From Hermatobates lingyangjiaoensis (lineage: Eukaryota; Arthropoda; Insecta; Hemiptera; Hermatobatidae), in NCBI GenBank assembly GCA_026182355.1, contig JAPFBL010000115.1, forward strand, positions 964,001 to 1,028,000: 64,000 nt of DNA, in the 5' to 3' direction. The notes under the pieces are model-generated. The model saw only the letters and a program-made list of their open reading frames with translations, did no database searches and was not told the origin of the DNA. Shown here in pieces: positions 11,649 through 24,100 of the stretch (within the stretch, counting starts at the first letter, position 1; every line of letters starts with the position of its first letter). A program made the position numbers and the translations under genes.

Positions 11649-12363
11649 CAGGGTTTCTCAAACTTTTCGACGCTCCGACCCCTTTACAATTTTTTTGAAG
11701 TACCATCGACCCCCAACCATGTTATAGTAATTCGACAAATGCAACTGAAAGTAAAGTTTTGCGCATTTCCATGTCAAAGTTACCTCAACATTTCAAATTG
11801 AAAATTATAGTATTAAAAAACTGCACTTTAATGAATGTCAACACTTACCTAATTGCAGAACAATATCTTCATTAATGAGATGGATGGCTTTGGTGGGAGT
11901 TAACAAGGGCACCAATATCCGGTTGAAAACTTGTAAGTTTTAATCTTAAGTCTCCCCGTTCTTCAATATCCATATGGTTTCGCTGCTTAGTTAAGAGTGC
12001 GTTCACATGACTAAATTGTGGTAACTGTACAGGGAGAGAGAGAGAGAGAGAGTGAGTGAGAAGGGTTCTCTATAATCACAACGGTTCTAGGTAATTTGAC
12101 TCCTGGATATCTCATTCTCGGAAATTTGACTCCTAGTCAATTTCTTAAAATGCAGATGCACAACTTGTTTAGAGGTAGAAAATAAATATTTTCAAAACTT
12201 AAAATGGCTGAAAAATTTGTAACCTTTGATCTGTGACCCCGATAATGTTAATTGACATCTGAAAGGCTCCACCGACCCCTCACTGAACCCTGCAGTAATA
12301 ACGACCCCCTGAAGAGCTACAGCGACCCCTGGGGGTCGCTATCGACCACTTTGAGAAACCCTG
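11649..12363. mobile_element. Non-autonomous hAT transposon inserted in a SINE
   Basis: The ends are CAGGGTTTCTCAAACTTTTC on the left and ...CACTTTGAGAAACCCTG on the right, the classic hAT terminal inverted repeat. Subterminal blocks are rich in CGACCCC on both sides. The flanks carry a perfect 8-bp target duplication GTTTAAAC (11641-11648 and 12364-12371), which is diagnostic of hAT insertion. At 715 bp and with no transposase it must have been moved in trans. It splits a minus-strand SINE, whose two parts are at 11630-11648 and 12364-12669. A short (GA)n tract lies inside near 12032-12052. Confidence 0.9.
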
Positions 12364-12669
12364 GTTTAAACGATACCCTGGCGGGTGATAACGTCAGCTG
12401 TTTAACGGCTTTTTGTTTGATCGGTGATTCTACAGATTGTACATTGGGAGTCTTAAATTTTGCCTAACTCAAGTGCATTTCGAGTAGGGATCTTTAACGA
12501 GTACCTGATATCGTACCGGCTCGAGACCGACGGCTTAACTTCCTCTACGAGGGACGACGTACTCAGAATTAATTCACCTTCCGAGTGAATAAATCGAGGG
12601 CCAGGTCAGGATTGAACCCCGGTCCTATCATATCAGAGGTGAGTACGTTAACCACTGAGCTGGCCCCTC
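12364..12669 (-). mobile_element. tRNA-derived SINE, copy b (split by hAT)
   Basis: The minus-strand head is at the right: 'gccagctcagtggttaacgtactc' (A-box region) and a B-box-like 'ggggttcaatcc'. It is followed by the shared body blocks and a tail of 'gtttaaac'. The tail continues beyond the hAT insertion to about 11630. It closely resembles copies c and d, which end with 'aaacaaa...' and not with CCTAA repeats, so it belongs to that subfamily. Confidence 0.85.
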
Positions 12670-13149
12670 TATCTACATTGTTACTATTAGAAAAAATGTA
12701 TTATAGTCAAGTCTTCAAATAATTTTAGAGGAAAAGGTTCCAATCACTCATGAAATGGTAAAACTATGATTTTTAGCACTAAACAGGATTCAATTACAGC
12801 ATTGAAGAACTATTTATAGCACCCTTTAAATCTTTGTCTATATTAATGAGTGATCAATAGCAGTTATGAAAAAAATTTCGTAATTCAAAAATTGAAGGAA
12901 ACGAATTCTTATTTCCCTTAAATACATGTTTCTAAAAATATATATTTTAACAGTTATTGGATGGGCAAAGCAATAATGGACATGAGACAGTACATAGGAA
13001 GGGAGATACGTTGAGCAATTTACAATTTACACATTGTAACATATTGCCTTATCCATAGATGACCTAAGGTGTTACGTTTTAGTGTATACAGAAAACTTAG
13101 CAATGTACTTGTATGTTCTGTTTTGTTCTGTCCATCTAAAAACTGAAAA

Positions 13150-13335
13150 AAAATATTTATTAGTTTCATGTTATTGTAATTAAATTTTGTATTTTTGTAG
13201 CCCTGAAGATGTCTACAATTATAGACGAAACGTCGGCATAAAGGTATTGTATTGTTAGAAGCTAGATCAAACCTCAATAAAGAAGAAAATAAGTGATCAA
13301 TATGTGAGAACTCGTTATCGAGGTAACGAAACATT
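13150..13335 (+). mobile_element. PLE-type terminus (CGTCGG family), single copy
   Basis: Bases 13203-13236 read CTGAAGA-T-GTCTA, loop, TAGAC-GAAACGTCGG, giving a 5-bp hairpin between the two conserved boxes. The flanks 'catgttattgtaattaaattttgta' and 'aagctagatcaaacctcaataaagaa' recur around 61125-61240. No coding is present. Confidence 0.6.
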
Positions 13336-13347
13336 CGATATATATAT

Positions 13348-13562
13348 AGTTCAATATAGACAAAGAAACATAGAGAAATCGAAAGAACACACTTACAGTC
13401 TCTAATTTTCGGTTTGAACCGTCTTCAGGAGAGATAACAGAGGGAAACCAAGCGCACTGGTTCAGAGACGGTTGGAGACCCAAAAAGACGGTTCAAACCG
13501 AAAATTAGAGACTGTAAGTGTGTTCTTTTGATTTCGCTATGTTTCTTTGTCTATATTGAACT
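13348..13562. mobile_element. Palindrome of PLE-type termini (GGTTCAAACC family)
   Basis: The arms contain 'agttcaatatagacaaagaaacata', 'acacttacagtctctaattttcgg' and 'gaaccgtcttcagg' and their reverse complements. The centre holds 'gcgcactggttcagagacggttgg'. The same palindrome with a longer left flank occurs at 61528-61761, so this is a repeated element and not a chance inverted repeat. The core is CTGAAGA-C-GGTT...AACC-GAAA (the right-arm copy has lost its leading CTGA). A TA tract follows at about 13597. Confidence 0.7.
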
Positions 13563-13691
13563 ATGTTTGTCCGTTTTGGATCGTATTTCCAACGAAAAAG
13601 TGTATATATATATATATATTTTTATTTATATATATTCTTTTATGATTATACCTGATAAAGAACACGGTCCGGAAGGACAAATAACATTTAC

Positions 13692-13870
13692 AATAAACAG
13701 TGAACCATAGACTTAAACATAACAAAAGACTCACTTTTCAATATTTCTCTTTTCAACTGACTGTCGTTCCTCCGTCAATTCAGTTCTTCTCTTGAGGACG
13801 ACCACCATTATGGTCGAAATATTGAAAAGTGAGTCTTTGTTATGTTTCAGTCTATGTGTCACTGTTTATT
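13692..13870. mobile_element. Palindrome of PLE-type termini (GACCA family)
   Basis: The arms share 'aataaacagtgaac', 'aacataacaaagactcacttttcaatattt' and their complements. The right arm reads TTGAGGA-C-GACCA, loop CCATTA, TGGTC-GAAA at 13793-13818, the usual box-hairpin-box layout with the first base of the CTGANGA box changed. The right end abuts a TA microsatellite at about 13876. Confidence 0.65.
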
Positions 13871-14650
13871 TTAAGTATATATATATATATACTTTACAAG
13901 AAACACGAAAAAGAAAGTTATGTCTAAACCTGTTTTAGGTTTTGTAATAAGAACTTAAAGAAGTCAGAAAAATCAGTAGGATCTTTCATACAAAATAACA
14001 GGTCATTATCAGAGTTTGTAGTTATATTAAAGAGGTAGTGAGGTGAGTAATTTTAAAGGGTGTATGTGATAAATAAAGCTAACAAAATGCTAGGCTAGTC
14101 AGGGTACTTCAAAGGATATTAGAAAGAAATAACAAAACACTATCTGCTGGTTGTTAACCCTGAGAAGTCTATTGATCTTGTTGTTACTGAGTCTACTTAT
14201 ATCATTTAGTACGATAAACATAACAAGATTTTACAAATGAAAAATGACTAAAATTAAAACAAACGGTTTTTGTCAGTCACTGTTTATGTGAGTCATTATC
14301 AGTTTAACTCTGATAGAGACAGCTTGTTTTGGTTGAATTATCTTAACCGTCATCATTCAGTCAGTTCTTCAAGTTCTAATTAATCTTCAAACTTCTCGGT
14401 TTTTATTTAAATAATTTTTCACAGATCTAAATCACATCCATATATTTTCATATCCCTATAAAAGTCCATAATTATATCTCAATTATATAAATCTTGATGA
14501 AAGTGTCAACCATAAAGTAGAAAGAAAATAAAATTTATGAGGTTCAAATTAAACCCTCAGTAAGAAGAACATATCGATGTGATAGGAGCCAATAATAGCA
14601 TATAGTTTAAATAATTAGTTGTGCAATCCGTAATTGTGTGGTATTTACTC

Positions 14651-15012
14651 ATTTTGAGGTAAAATGGATAAACAAACAAGTCTCCATACAAATGAAGTTT
14701 TATTCAACAGCAACGCGTTTCGACACCTTGTGTTCATCATCAGGAAGACACTATAATACAAATTATATCTAACCAGTTACAAAATTAGTGTGAAATAATA
14801 AAATTCAATTAAGAATTCTTGGCTTGAGAATTATGTCTTGAATTCTCTTAATTGAATTTTATTATTTCACTCTAATTTTGTAACTGGTTAGATATAATTT
14901 GTATTATAGTTTCTTCCTGATGATGAACACAACGTGTTCGAAATGCGTTGCTGTTGAATAAAACTTCATTTGTGTGGATACTTTTGTTTGTTTATCCATT
15001 TGACATCAGAAT
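14651..15012. mobile_element. Palindrome of PLE-type termini (GAACAC family)
   Basis: Two inverted arms of about 175 bp with a tight centre near 14835. The outward core on the right arm is CTGATGA-T-GAACAC, loop AAC, GTGTTC-GAAA at 14917-14945. It is followed by 'gttgctgttgaataaaacttcatttgtgtgg' and 'tgtttatccattt'. Copies of the same terminus lie at 20204-21140, 40951-41145 and 56544-56824. Confidence 0.75.
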
Positions 15013-16211
15013 AAGTATATAGTTTGTAACACTGTTTCAGTCAATACATTAATAGGGTAGAATTAATGTAGTCTATTATAATTTCCATTTCAAAATAAAA
15101 AAAACAACACTCTACTCCTTGCAGGTTAATTATTATGACTGAAAAAGATATCCTTATCTGTATAAAAGGAACGAGAATTGTGTCTGAAGAAAAGCTCTGC
15201 GGTACAGAATAGAGTTAGAGACACAACTGATAATGCCCTGTGATAAGAGGGATTAGTAACTTTTCGATTAAACTGATTGATAAGGATTGCAATCCTTTAG
15301 ATAAAATGAAAGATAATCTTAAGAAATAGATTACAACTACAGAACAACAACGTTCATGAAATGTTCCGTAACAATACGGATTAGTTGAATAAATATTTGG
15401 TAGTATATCTTAACATTTTTTTTCAAAAACGAATAAGTCTTGGAGAGAACAGAATAAATGAATTCAGTTGTCTATTGTTATATCAACCTGACTGTTAACT
15501 TTGATTAATCCCACTGTTCTTTTTTTTCGGGGAATTGGGATATTATCAAAATTTGTCATATCACAACCTTACCAGTAGTTTTATCTAAGAATTATCTAAA
15601 AGTCGACTACTATGTTTCTTTTTTATGCTAACATCTTCCAAGCTGCCTGCATTAAAAGGGTCTGTTTTCTACTTCTATTGAATTGGAAATGATTATCGTA
15701 CCACTAATGTTAATCCCAGTTACTGAAATTGAACTCTGTTTCCATTTGAATGCTTAAACCGAATAGCAAAGCCTTGCAATAAAAACTTATGCAAACCGCT
15801 CTCAACCGGATTAAATGTCCAATGACGTAACCATCAATAACACAAAATCACCTCTTTAGATTTCCTCCAGAGCCATTTATGTCAATTTAATTGCCCCAAG
15901 GCTTTCACTTTTCCAAGATCATATTGTCCGCAAGATATTTCATTCCTTTATAACCTTTTTAATTTTTTTCATTTTTTTTTCAGTGTTCTAAAACTTTATC
16001 CTTTTTAATAATCAATGAATTATTTCTTATTATCTCCATTTACCTCTATAAAAAAAACCACCAATTCAAACCTGGATTCACACTAGTGAAGAAATAATAA
16101 TAATTAATTCATAAATTAATCTTTCGTTGAAATACCGATAAACTTTGTCGTTTTAGCGTATGGAGTATCTGCTCCAGATTTTATGTCAATTGGAGTTAAG
16201 GTATATTTAAG
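15013..16211. other. Interval with no gene seen
   Basis: About 1.2 kb of AT-rich sequence without an open frame, a repeat copy or a terminus that I can recognise. Confidence 0.4.
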
Positions 16212-16212
16212 A

Positions 16213-16506
16213 GGGGCCAGTTTAGCTCAATGGTTAACGTACTCCCTTCCGGGCTAGTAGTCCGGGATTTGCTCCCTTCAAGCGGAAGGTGAATAAATCT
16301 GAGTATGTCGTCCCTCGGAGAGGACTTCAAGTCGTCGGTCCCGACACTGTACAGGGTCAGGTATTCGTTAAAGATCCCTAATAGAAATACACTTAAGTTA
16401 GGCAATATTTAGGACTCCTAATGTAGAATCACCGATGAAACAAAAAACCGGTAAACGGCTGACGTTATCACCCGCTAGAGGATCGATTTAAACAAAAAAT
16501 AAAATA
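16213..16506 (+). mobile_element. tRNA-derived SINE, copy c
   Basis: This is one of the most complete copies. The head 'ggggccagtttagctcaatggttaacgtactc' contains an A box of the tRNA type. A degraded B box lies near 16260-16275. The body includes 'gaataaatctgagtatgtcgtccctcgg', 'cgttaaagatccc' and 'acacttaagttaggcaatattta'. The tail is 'cggctgacgttatcacccgc' followed by A-rich sequence, the same as copies b and d. A 69-residue minus-strand frame over it is incidental. Confidence 0.88.
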
Positions 16507-17150
16507 ATAGGTACAATCAAACTACCAAATATTTACGGATATAAGTAATCAAAATTAGTAATATGATAACCATGAATTAATGAACACATGAATTTAAAAA
16601 TAAATAACTTTTAACAAATACTATTTATTAATATCTAGTTAGTAAGTGCATTCATTGAATCAATAGTAAATCAATGAGGTATTATTAGAACAAATATTCA
16701 CAGATAAGAATGCTTGTGATAATAACAGATGAATTTCAAAATTTAATCAAGTGGTCATGCCAGTTTTGAACTTTTACAAGTTTTTGGACATAGAGAACTT
16801 GGACGACGAGGCAGTATATGATTTAATGTATTATAGATTTAGATATAGACACCTTTTATACTCGCGTGACAAAATTATGTGATTAAACATTTTCGTGCAA
16901 TATTATGCTATTATGTTACTTATTTATACTCACTGTATGACATTGCCCGGCAATTTTTTTTTTTTTGTAGCATGAAATTCAAAACACAATATTATAGTTT
17001 TCACGCATGCTATAAAGTTTCGAGGTCCATGATTGGAAATAAAAACAGTTCAACTAAATGATATAATTTAAATTATTTTTTTATCCTTTGTATTTCAAAT
17101 TTACTGCTTAAAGAATGAAATAAATAGTAACTAAGGGCTTTTGGTGAAGG

Positions 17151-17477
17151 TTTTTTTTTTAATTGTTTAAACCGATCCCCTAGCGGGTGATAGCGTCAGT
17201 GGTTTGCCGGATTTTTGTTTTTTGATCGGTGATTCTACAGATTCTACATTGCGAGGCCTAAATTGTGCTTAGATCATATGCCTTTCGAGTAGGGATCATT
17301 GATGAATACCTGGCATCGTAAAGGCTCGGGACGGACGACTTAACGTAATATCCGAGGGACGGCGTACTCATATTTATTCACATCCCGCGTGAATAAATCG
17401 AGCGTCAAGTGGATCTCGAACCCCGGACTACCAGCCCAGAAGCGAGTATGTTAACCACTGAACTAACCTGGCCCCTT
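17151..17477 (-). mobile_element. tRNA-derived SINE, copy d
   Basis: A minus-strand copy with its tail at the left (T-rich, 'attgtttaaaccgatcccctagcgg') and its tRNA-like head at the right ('ggggccaggttagttcagtggttaac' when read on the minus strand). All body blocks are present. It is the same subfamily as copies b and c. Its tail shows the intact GTTTAAAC site that the hAT duplicated in copy b. Confidence 0.88.
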
Positions 17478-19698
17478 TGTGAAAGTTTCTCATTCTTAAA
17501 TTTTTATAAACGTTGATCGATCTACAGATTAGATACCCACTAATGAGAGTCCAAAAGTGTATGAACCTTTTTCATAAATATACAAAACAATCTATCTTTT
17601 TATATCAGTCTTTTTTATCCAACTGAAGGGTTAATAAAATCTGACACACTGTTTATATATAAAATATGTATTCCAACTTTTCGAATAGTACATATAACAT
17701 TACATCCTACCTCTTTTGTAATACTAAAGAGTAAAATAACTACACTAATTATTTAGCGATCTTGTTACTCGCTTGATATGTCAGTGGACCAGTCACTACA
17801 GGAAGACCCGAGTAAGTTTCTTATTTCCAAATGCTCTGAACATACTCTTTCAAGGTACAAGTGATTTTTGAGATTTTTTTTGTATGTTCCAAATAATTTG
17901 AGGAATATTTTTTTTTGTTTAGTGTAAGAAGGTGAAATGCATTTACGCACTGATACATCGGCATGTGTTATAATCATAATAATATCAATAATTTTTTTGG
18001 GTACCAACAAATAAATTCCATATTGCTGGATCTAGAAAAAAAAAAGAGTCGAATCTCAAAATAAAGTGAAATTCACATAATGAAGATGATTTATTGGCTG
18101 GATGCAATGTTTTTTGCAAAAGCTGATATAAATGACAAAAAAAAAGGTAACAATTTCCAGAGTTCTATTCATTTAAATGACGACTTAACAAAAATAAAAT
18201 GACTTCCTTTCGAATAAAATATTTGTCCGTTCACTGATATCTAATTCTGAAAAGACGAGTGGATCCCACCTAGTCCGGGATTGAGCTCGTATCAGTGTTC
18301 CGAATCAGTCTATCGACTGACTGCGTTCAGGCTCCATACTGATTTGATCCCTCTATTGGAGTTTGTGTCCTCCGTCTGTGCCGAATTTCCATTTCACCTC
18401 TCCCCTTGGCTATCTCATCAGTTACAATAGGTGACACAGTTTCACTCTTTTCCTCTAATGCTGTTTTCAATATTTTTTCCCCCTACTGTTCAATACTTTC
18501 TGATATACTCCAATAAATAATTTTATTATTCTATCTTACAACTTTCTGCTGGACATATCAATACTTATTAGTTTTAATTATTTAAATTTAAGTTAATTAC
18601 TTAATATAAATCGTTATTTTGTTGCATACCTACTTCTTAGTTCGAGCTGCCAGTTCTCAGCTTCGATGGCTCGGTTAATTTAGTGTATGCACAGTCTACA
18701 AATCATGAAAACTCTACTAATATGAAAATTTTAATAATCACATTTGAGGTATTTGTTATCATTTTCGATTATTTAATGCACATACAATGCAGTTAACATG
18801 TTAAAAAAAGTTTGCTGTGATTTTTTTATAAATGATATTCAAAATATATATGTCCACTGAATAAATTTTTTTAAAATGTTATCTACGTTTATATCTAATT
18901 GTTATCTCCATGTGTTGAGAAGTATCTGTAATATATTTCTAGTCATATTTTGTCTTCTCTTTACTGTTATTTTGTGTTGTTATTAAGGGATGATAACACA
19001 TAATAAGGGATGGGAGATATGTGCTCTCACTGTTATGAATTATACTGTCGTTCTCATTATCTATGCTATGGATTTGTGCGATGGAAGAAATGTATTGTCC
19101 ATTATTTATGAATTTCTTTGGTTTCAGATATAATGTTTCTTTACTTTATAGCTATTGCAAAATCTGCTTATATATTTAAAAGATATTGGGTTCCCTAACT
19201 GGAAGGAAAATGTAGTATTTGCTGAATGAGTTGAAAAATCAATGTCTGTCACCATCAGATTCCAACAGAGTTAATTGTAGAACTTTTCACATACATTCTA
19301 GGCCAAGTTCATTTCAAAAGAAAAATTACACCAAGCAAGACGTTTAAAACATTTTATAGCAAGTTTTCAGAGTTATAATTCTGTCAGGAAGGACCATTAA
19401 ACTTTACCTGCCTACCCTAGTTACTACCAAGTTACTCTTATCAAAGAACCCTGTAATATCTTACATTTTCATTTCAGTTGAAATTGATTTTCCAATTTTA
19501 TCATATATTAGGCGTTTTAATAATAACAACTGAAATATACGAATACCTGTCAATCACCATCTGTTAGACAAACTGAACCAGTACAAGACCAATACAGGTA
19601 AAACTCAGATTATTTATTCAAAAATAACGTGAACATTCCTTTTCAAATAACAAATATAACATATTCTTAAAACAAATATAGCCATATATATTTTTTTT
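17478..19698. other. Interval with no gene seen
   Basis: About 2.2 kb without a recognisable gene. A somewhat more GC-balanced patch at 18240-18430 ('gtggatcccacctagtccgggattgagctcg') could be the remnant of another tRNA-like or processed sequence, but I cannot identify it. Confidence 0.4.
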
Positions 19699-19790
19699 AC
19701 TATAAGTAACATAAAGTGTTCATGAAGAAATTCCATCTCATAATTTTGATTTCCTATACTTGTTTTGGGGTCCCCAAAGTATTTTTCTTC
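19699..19790 (+). repeat. Repeat family A, short end fragment
   Basis: This fragment contains 'actataagtaacataaagtgttcatgaagaaattc' and then 'ttttggggtcccca'. It matches the left end of the plus-strand copies at 30699 and 43270 with more divergence. It runs directly into the tandem repeat at 19774, whose unit begins within the family A sequence. Confidence 0.55.
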
Positions 19791-20059
19791 TACTTTTATT
19801 CGATTATTTTGATATTCAAAACTATCAAGCTATTTATTAGAAACTCTGAGATCTTAACTAATTATTTAGTATTAAAAAATTTTAACTAACCAAAGTATTT
19901 TTCTTCTACTTTTATTCAATTATTTTGATATTCAAAACTATCAAGCTATTTATTAGAAACTCTGAGATCTTAACTTATTATTTAGTATTAAAAATTTTAA
20001 CTAACCAAAGTATTTTTCTTCTACTTTTATTCAATTATTTTGATATTCAAAACTATCAA
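19774..20059. repeat. Tandem repeat, ~116-bp unit, about 2.5 copies
   Basis: Units start at 19774, 19890 and 20005 with 'ccaaagtatttttcttctac'. The copies are nearly identical, so the duplication is recent relative to the family A debris that it was built from. Confidence 0.92.
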
Positions 20060-20203
20060 AATACAGTTCGTGATACCATCCAAGCTAGAAATTAAAAACT
20101 ACAAAACATCATCTACCAGATTTGTGTTTGCCTCACTTAAGTACCCAGGCATTTTAGTTCAAAATCATTAGTTGTGCTATCCGTAACTGTGTGGTATTTA
20201 CTC

Positions 20204-21140
20204 ATTCTGAGATAAAATGGATAAACAAACAAAAGTCTCCACACAAATGAAGTTTTATTCAACAACAACAACGCTAGGGTTGGTCTAGATCAGTGTTTCT
20301 CAAAGTGGTCCACACCGCCTCCATAGGGGCGTTAAAGAAGTTCAAGGGGACGGTAGGAAATGCCTCCTTTTATGGGGGTTTCGAATATACAGAAGGGGAC
20401 GTTGAACATACAAGAGAGGTGAGTATACAGTTATTCAAGTACTAAATAGGTTGAAATAATTCTATTTACTACTTGTTCTATGACTAGGAGGACTCACACT
20501 GCAGGCATTGTGTATGGCACGCAGGGAAACCTGCGACTGTTCTTGTATTCTATCTTGTTGGATGTAATCACCGAGTAATCACCGTAGTCAACAGGTAAGT
20601 TTTGTGAAGAGGGTTATTTGCGGCTCGCAGAAAATTGTATTATTTCTGAAGAATGAATGAAAGATAGGGTTCTACATAGTCAAGCATATCTCTAGATATT
20701 ACATGTTACCATTATGTACGAGTGATAAACTGCCATAAAGCGCTGTCCACACGACAGACAATTGGCACTAAAAATTTCTTTTCGTTTTACAAACTTGTTT
20801 GTATAAATTCAATTTTTGTCAAAAAAATGAATTTAAACAATGTTTGAGTTTATCTAACATTTTTCTGCACCTTAGAACTTATTTACATGTAATACATTTT
20901 GAAATTTAAGAAATATTGTATATTATACAATTATATTCTTTAGGGGGTGGTGGCAAATCAAATGGTGTCTTAAGGGGGCAATACTTAAAAAAGTTTGAGA
21001 GACTGGTCTGGACCAACCGGTCAGACACATCCTTGGTGTCTTCCTGATGATGAACATAAAGTGTTCGAAACGCGTTGTTGTTGTTGAATAAAACTTCATT
21101 TGTGTGGACTTTTGTTTGTGTATCCATTTTACCCCACAAT
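20204..21140. mobile_element. PLE-type palindrome split by a hAT element
   Basis: The left arm (20204-20275) and right arm (about 21040-21140) are inverted copies of the GAACAC-family terminus. The right arm carries CTGATGA-T-GAACAT...GTGTTC-GAAA at 21044-21070, then 'gttgttgttgaataaaac'. The space between the arms is filled by the hAT at 20291-21005. Without that insertion it would be a compact palindrome like 40951-41145. Confidence 0.7.
20291..21005. mobile_element. Non-autonomous hAT transposon inside a PLE palindrome
   Basis: The left end is CAGTGTTTCTCAAAGTGGTC. The right end reads AAAAGTTTGAGAGACTG, its imperfect inverse. The flanking 8-bp sites GTCTAGAT (20283-20290) and GTCTGGAC (21006-21013) match at six of eight positions, consistent with an aged target duplication. 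It is 715 bp long with no transposase. The subterminal sequence differs from the 11649 element, so it is a separate family. The flanks also show 'ggttggtc' and 'gaccaacc' in inverse, inherited from the host palindrome. Confidence 0.75.
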
Positions 21141-24100
21141 TTTAGTTGAAATATATGGTCAAAGATTCTTTTTTTTTTTTGAGGTGTTAGCCTTCATAAC
21201 GTTCCCAAGGTTGATTTTGAAGAGGTCGCCTTCAACTAAATACATCGGTTTGTGTCTAAGAGTCTTAAGAAATCATCTGGTCTTTTAAGAAAAATATTCT
21301 TCACAACTATATTAAAGGAAAGAGGAAATATGTGAAGAGAAGTGTAAATGAGAAAGGGGAAGGAAAGAAAGAAATATGAAACTAGAAATTGAGTTGAAAG
21401 GTTAAAGGGAATAGATATTATACGACAACCAGGGAAGCAGCAACAGGGAGGACATTTACCCGGGAGGCTAAGTACAAGGGAGACAATATCAGACCAGAAA
21501 ATCATATACTCGATGAGATCAATGACGAGAAATCCTCATCTCCATCCACTTCCACCCTTGTAATCGACAGAACCAGCTAGCATGTACCCTACTAGGGGAG
21601 CACTTTATTTTCTAGTAAACCTGTTTTGATTTGTTATCATTTCTATCAACTTTTCTGCCACTCCATGAGCAACAGATCGAGGCTTTTTTAACGTGAGACC
21701 CTTTAGTCGCATCAAGAAGCCCACTACAACCCTCCTATACTTTTTAGTAAACCAGTCAACCCTATTTACTAGTGCTACACCGCAGTGAAGTTTTCCTTCT
21801 AGGCAGAAATGAGTAAAAAAGATGTTCACCTCCAAAAAGCAGTTGGCAGTGTCTCAAGATAATACACATTTTTACTCGAAGGTTGAACAATGAGCTCACT
21901 TCTGAACCAAGTATTTCACATCGAATACCGGAGCCTTCTAGTAATGATGAAGTACTAATAGAAACATATAAGAAACTAGTCAATGGAAAAATCTACAACT
22001 TAATCAGATGTACCATTTCCATAATATCATCACAAGTATTTGATGAAAGAACTATATTTATAAAGAAAACTCAGTTATATTGGATGATTAATAGTAGGAA
22101 ACGAAAATAATTATTTCTTTTTTTAGCTTTGAGATTGATACTTTATGACTAGTAATTATTCTAAGGTATATGTGCAGGAATGAGTAAATCATCAACCTTT
22201 TTCAAGAAAACTAAACTCCAATAAGTTTTATTCTTTCTTTTTCTGAAAGAATTGATAAAAATGTTGGTAGTAACTATATTTGTTTAACTATGGCTGTGTA
22301 GTTATTGGGTCTCCAGACGTACATTATATATTTACTGTTGACCTACAGCATTACAAAACAATAAAAATAGGATAAAGAAAAGAAATTAAGGGGAAAAAAC
22401 TACAAAATTATTACCTTGCTTTTGAGGAAGAAAAAAAATACAAGTTAATAATTGTGTAGTTTTTCCCTTAACTTCTTTTATTTTGCCTGTTTTGTTTAGT
22501 AATTTTCTTTCTTACAGTGTTTATGTTATTCTATGTTTGTTTCCTTGAATGCTCTGTTAGAGGTATACTCCCAGAATTATTTAATAATATTGATTATTGT
22601 TTTTAATTGTGTTTGACCTTAATAATAATTAATAAGTAATTATGTTTCAACAACACATGGTTTTTTTTTAAAAAATCAGTAACACCGGCTATTTTGTGGG
22701 CTTTCTTTTTAATGTATTTTGGTGTTTTATTTTTTGATTTTTTGTTTTCTGCTGGTTGATATTCCATGTATGTATTTGTTTTCACTACTTACGAGTATGT
22801 CATTAATAAACTGCTTTTAACCTTGAAAATGCCAAACAATTTTTAGCCAAACTTCGGAATATGAACTGGAGTGTAATTTCTTTAAACCAAACATTCTCAA
22901 GAAACCTATCTTTGAACATAATTATTTATTATAACTATGGTTTGAATATTATTGCAGTATTTATTGGTAGTCTGTCAGAGAATATGAAAGGACCAAGTTA
23001 TTGAATCCATTTATCTTGTTATCCATTCTGTCTATATTTATGAAGAGTCCTTTAAGTTAAGATTAATCTATCATAAAAAAATCAACAAGAGACAAATTCG
23101 ACCACTCAACTCAAATATAGAGTGAATATAAATACTATATATATCATTTATTCTATGTTAAAATAATATTATAATATTTTACCTTATTTGATTATTCTCT
23201 TTAAGATAAATTCAATTTAAAAGAGAATAATCCAGGATAAGAATTTCGGTACGAAAGATTAAATCATGTTAATCAGAAAGAGAGCTTGCTAAACGGATTT
23301 GTTCTGAAAATAGAATATTTCTCTCCAAATAAAACATTGGTCCTTCATCAAATTCAATTTGAGCTAAACAACCTAATAGTTATGAAAATAAATTAATATG
23401 GTTTTTTTTTAGAATTTTATATGGGATAGATATAAAAAAAATGTTAAAAATGAAATTAAACATCTAATAAATTATTTGAAACATGCATCTTAACCTGTTA
23501 TAATGAAGTCTTCATAACTCAACCAAATAAAACAATCTTGCTTGAGATTGTCAATGAAGACAGAAATAAGGAAACAGTAAAATGAAATTAAATCTAATTA
23601 AAAAGATCGTAAATAAAATAATTAATTAATAAATCTACAAAGAAATAAACATAACAAGTTTAGCTGTCATACTACTTATTAAATAATAGAATAATCTCTA
23701 TATAATGCAGTCTTTAAACATACCATAAGAGAATATAGTCTACGATAAATTAAATAATATAAAACCAACTTATGAAAAGCATAAATACTCATATGAACAT
23801 GAATAAACTTTCAGTTTACTTTTGATAATAGAGTATCTCCAAAACCCATACAGTTCAGAAGAAAATATACATTGTAAATCGGTGTAAATTACATTTCTAC
23901 TAAATGATATAATACCAAAAGAATAATGTAAATGATGATACATACACCAAATGTTCATTTTTTTTTCTTTGATTTTTCAGAAATCCTTCTGGATTACAAT
24001 TATTAAAAATCTGGTGTGATCTGCACTCAACTTTACTATCAGTAAAGATAATATCAAAGTTCCTGATAAATATTTTGTTTCATTTTAGCTTATATACAAT

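Noticed and set aside
12252..12467. 71-residue plus frame
   Set aside because: It runs across the hAT right end into the SINE and is a chance frame.
21762..22110. Host exon candidate around 21883-22110
   Set aside because: Short frames on both strands overlap, with no known domain or convincing splice sites. Not enough support to list as a gene.
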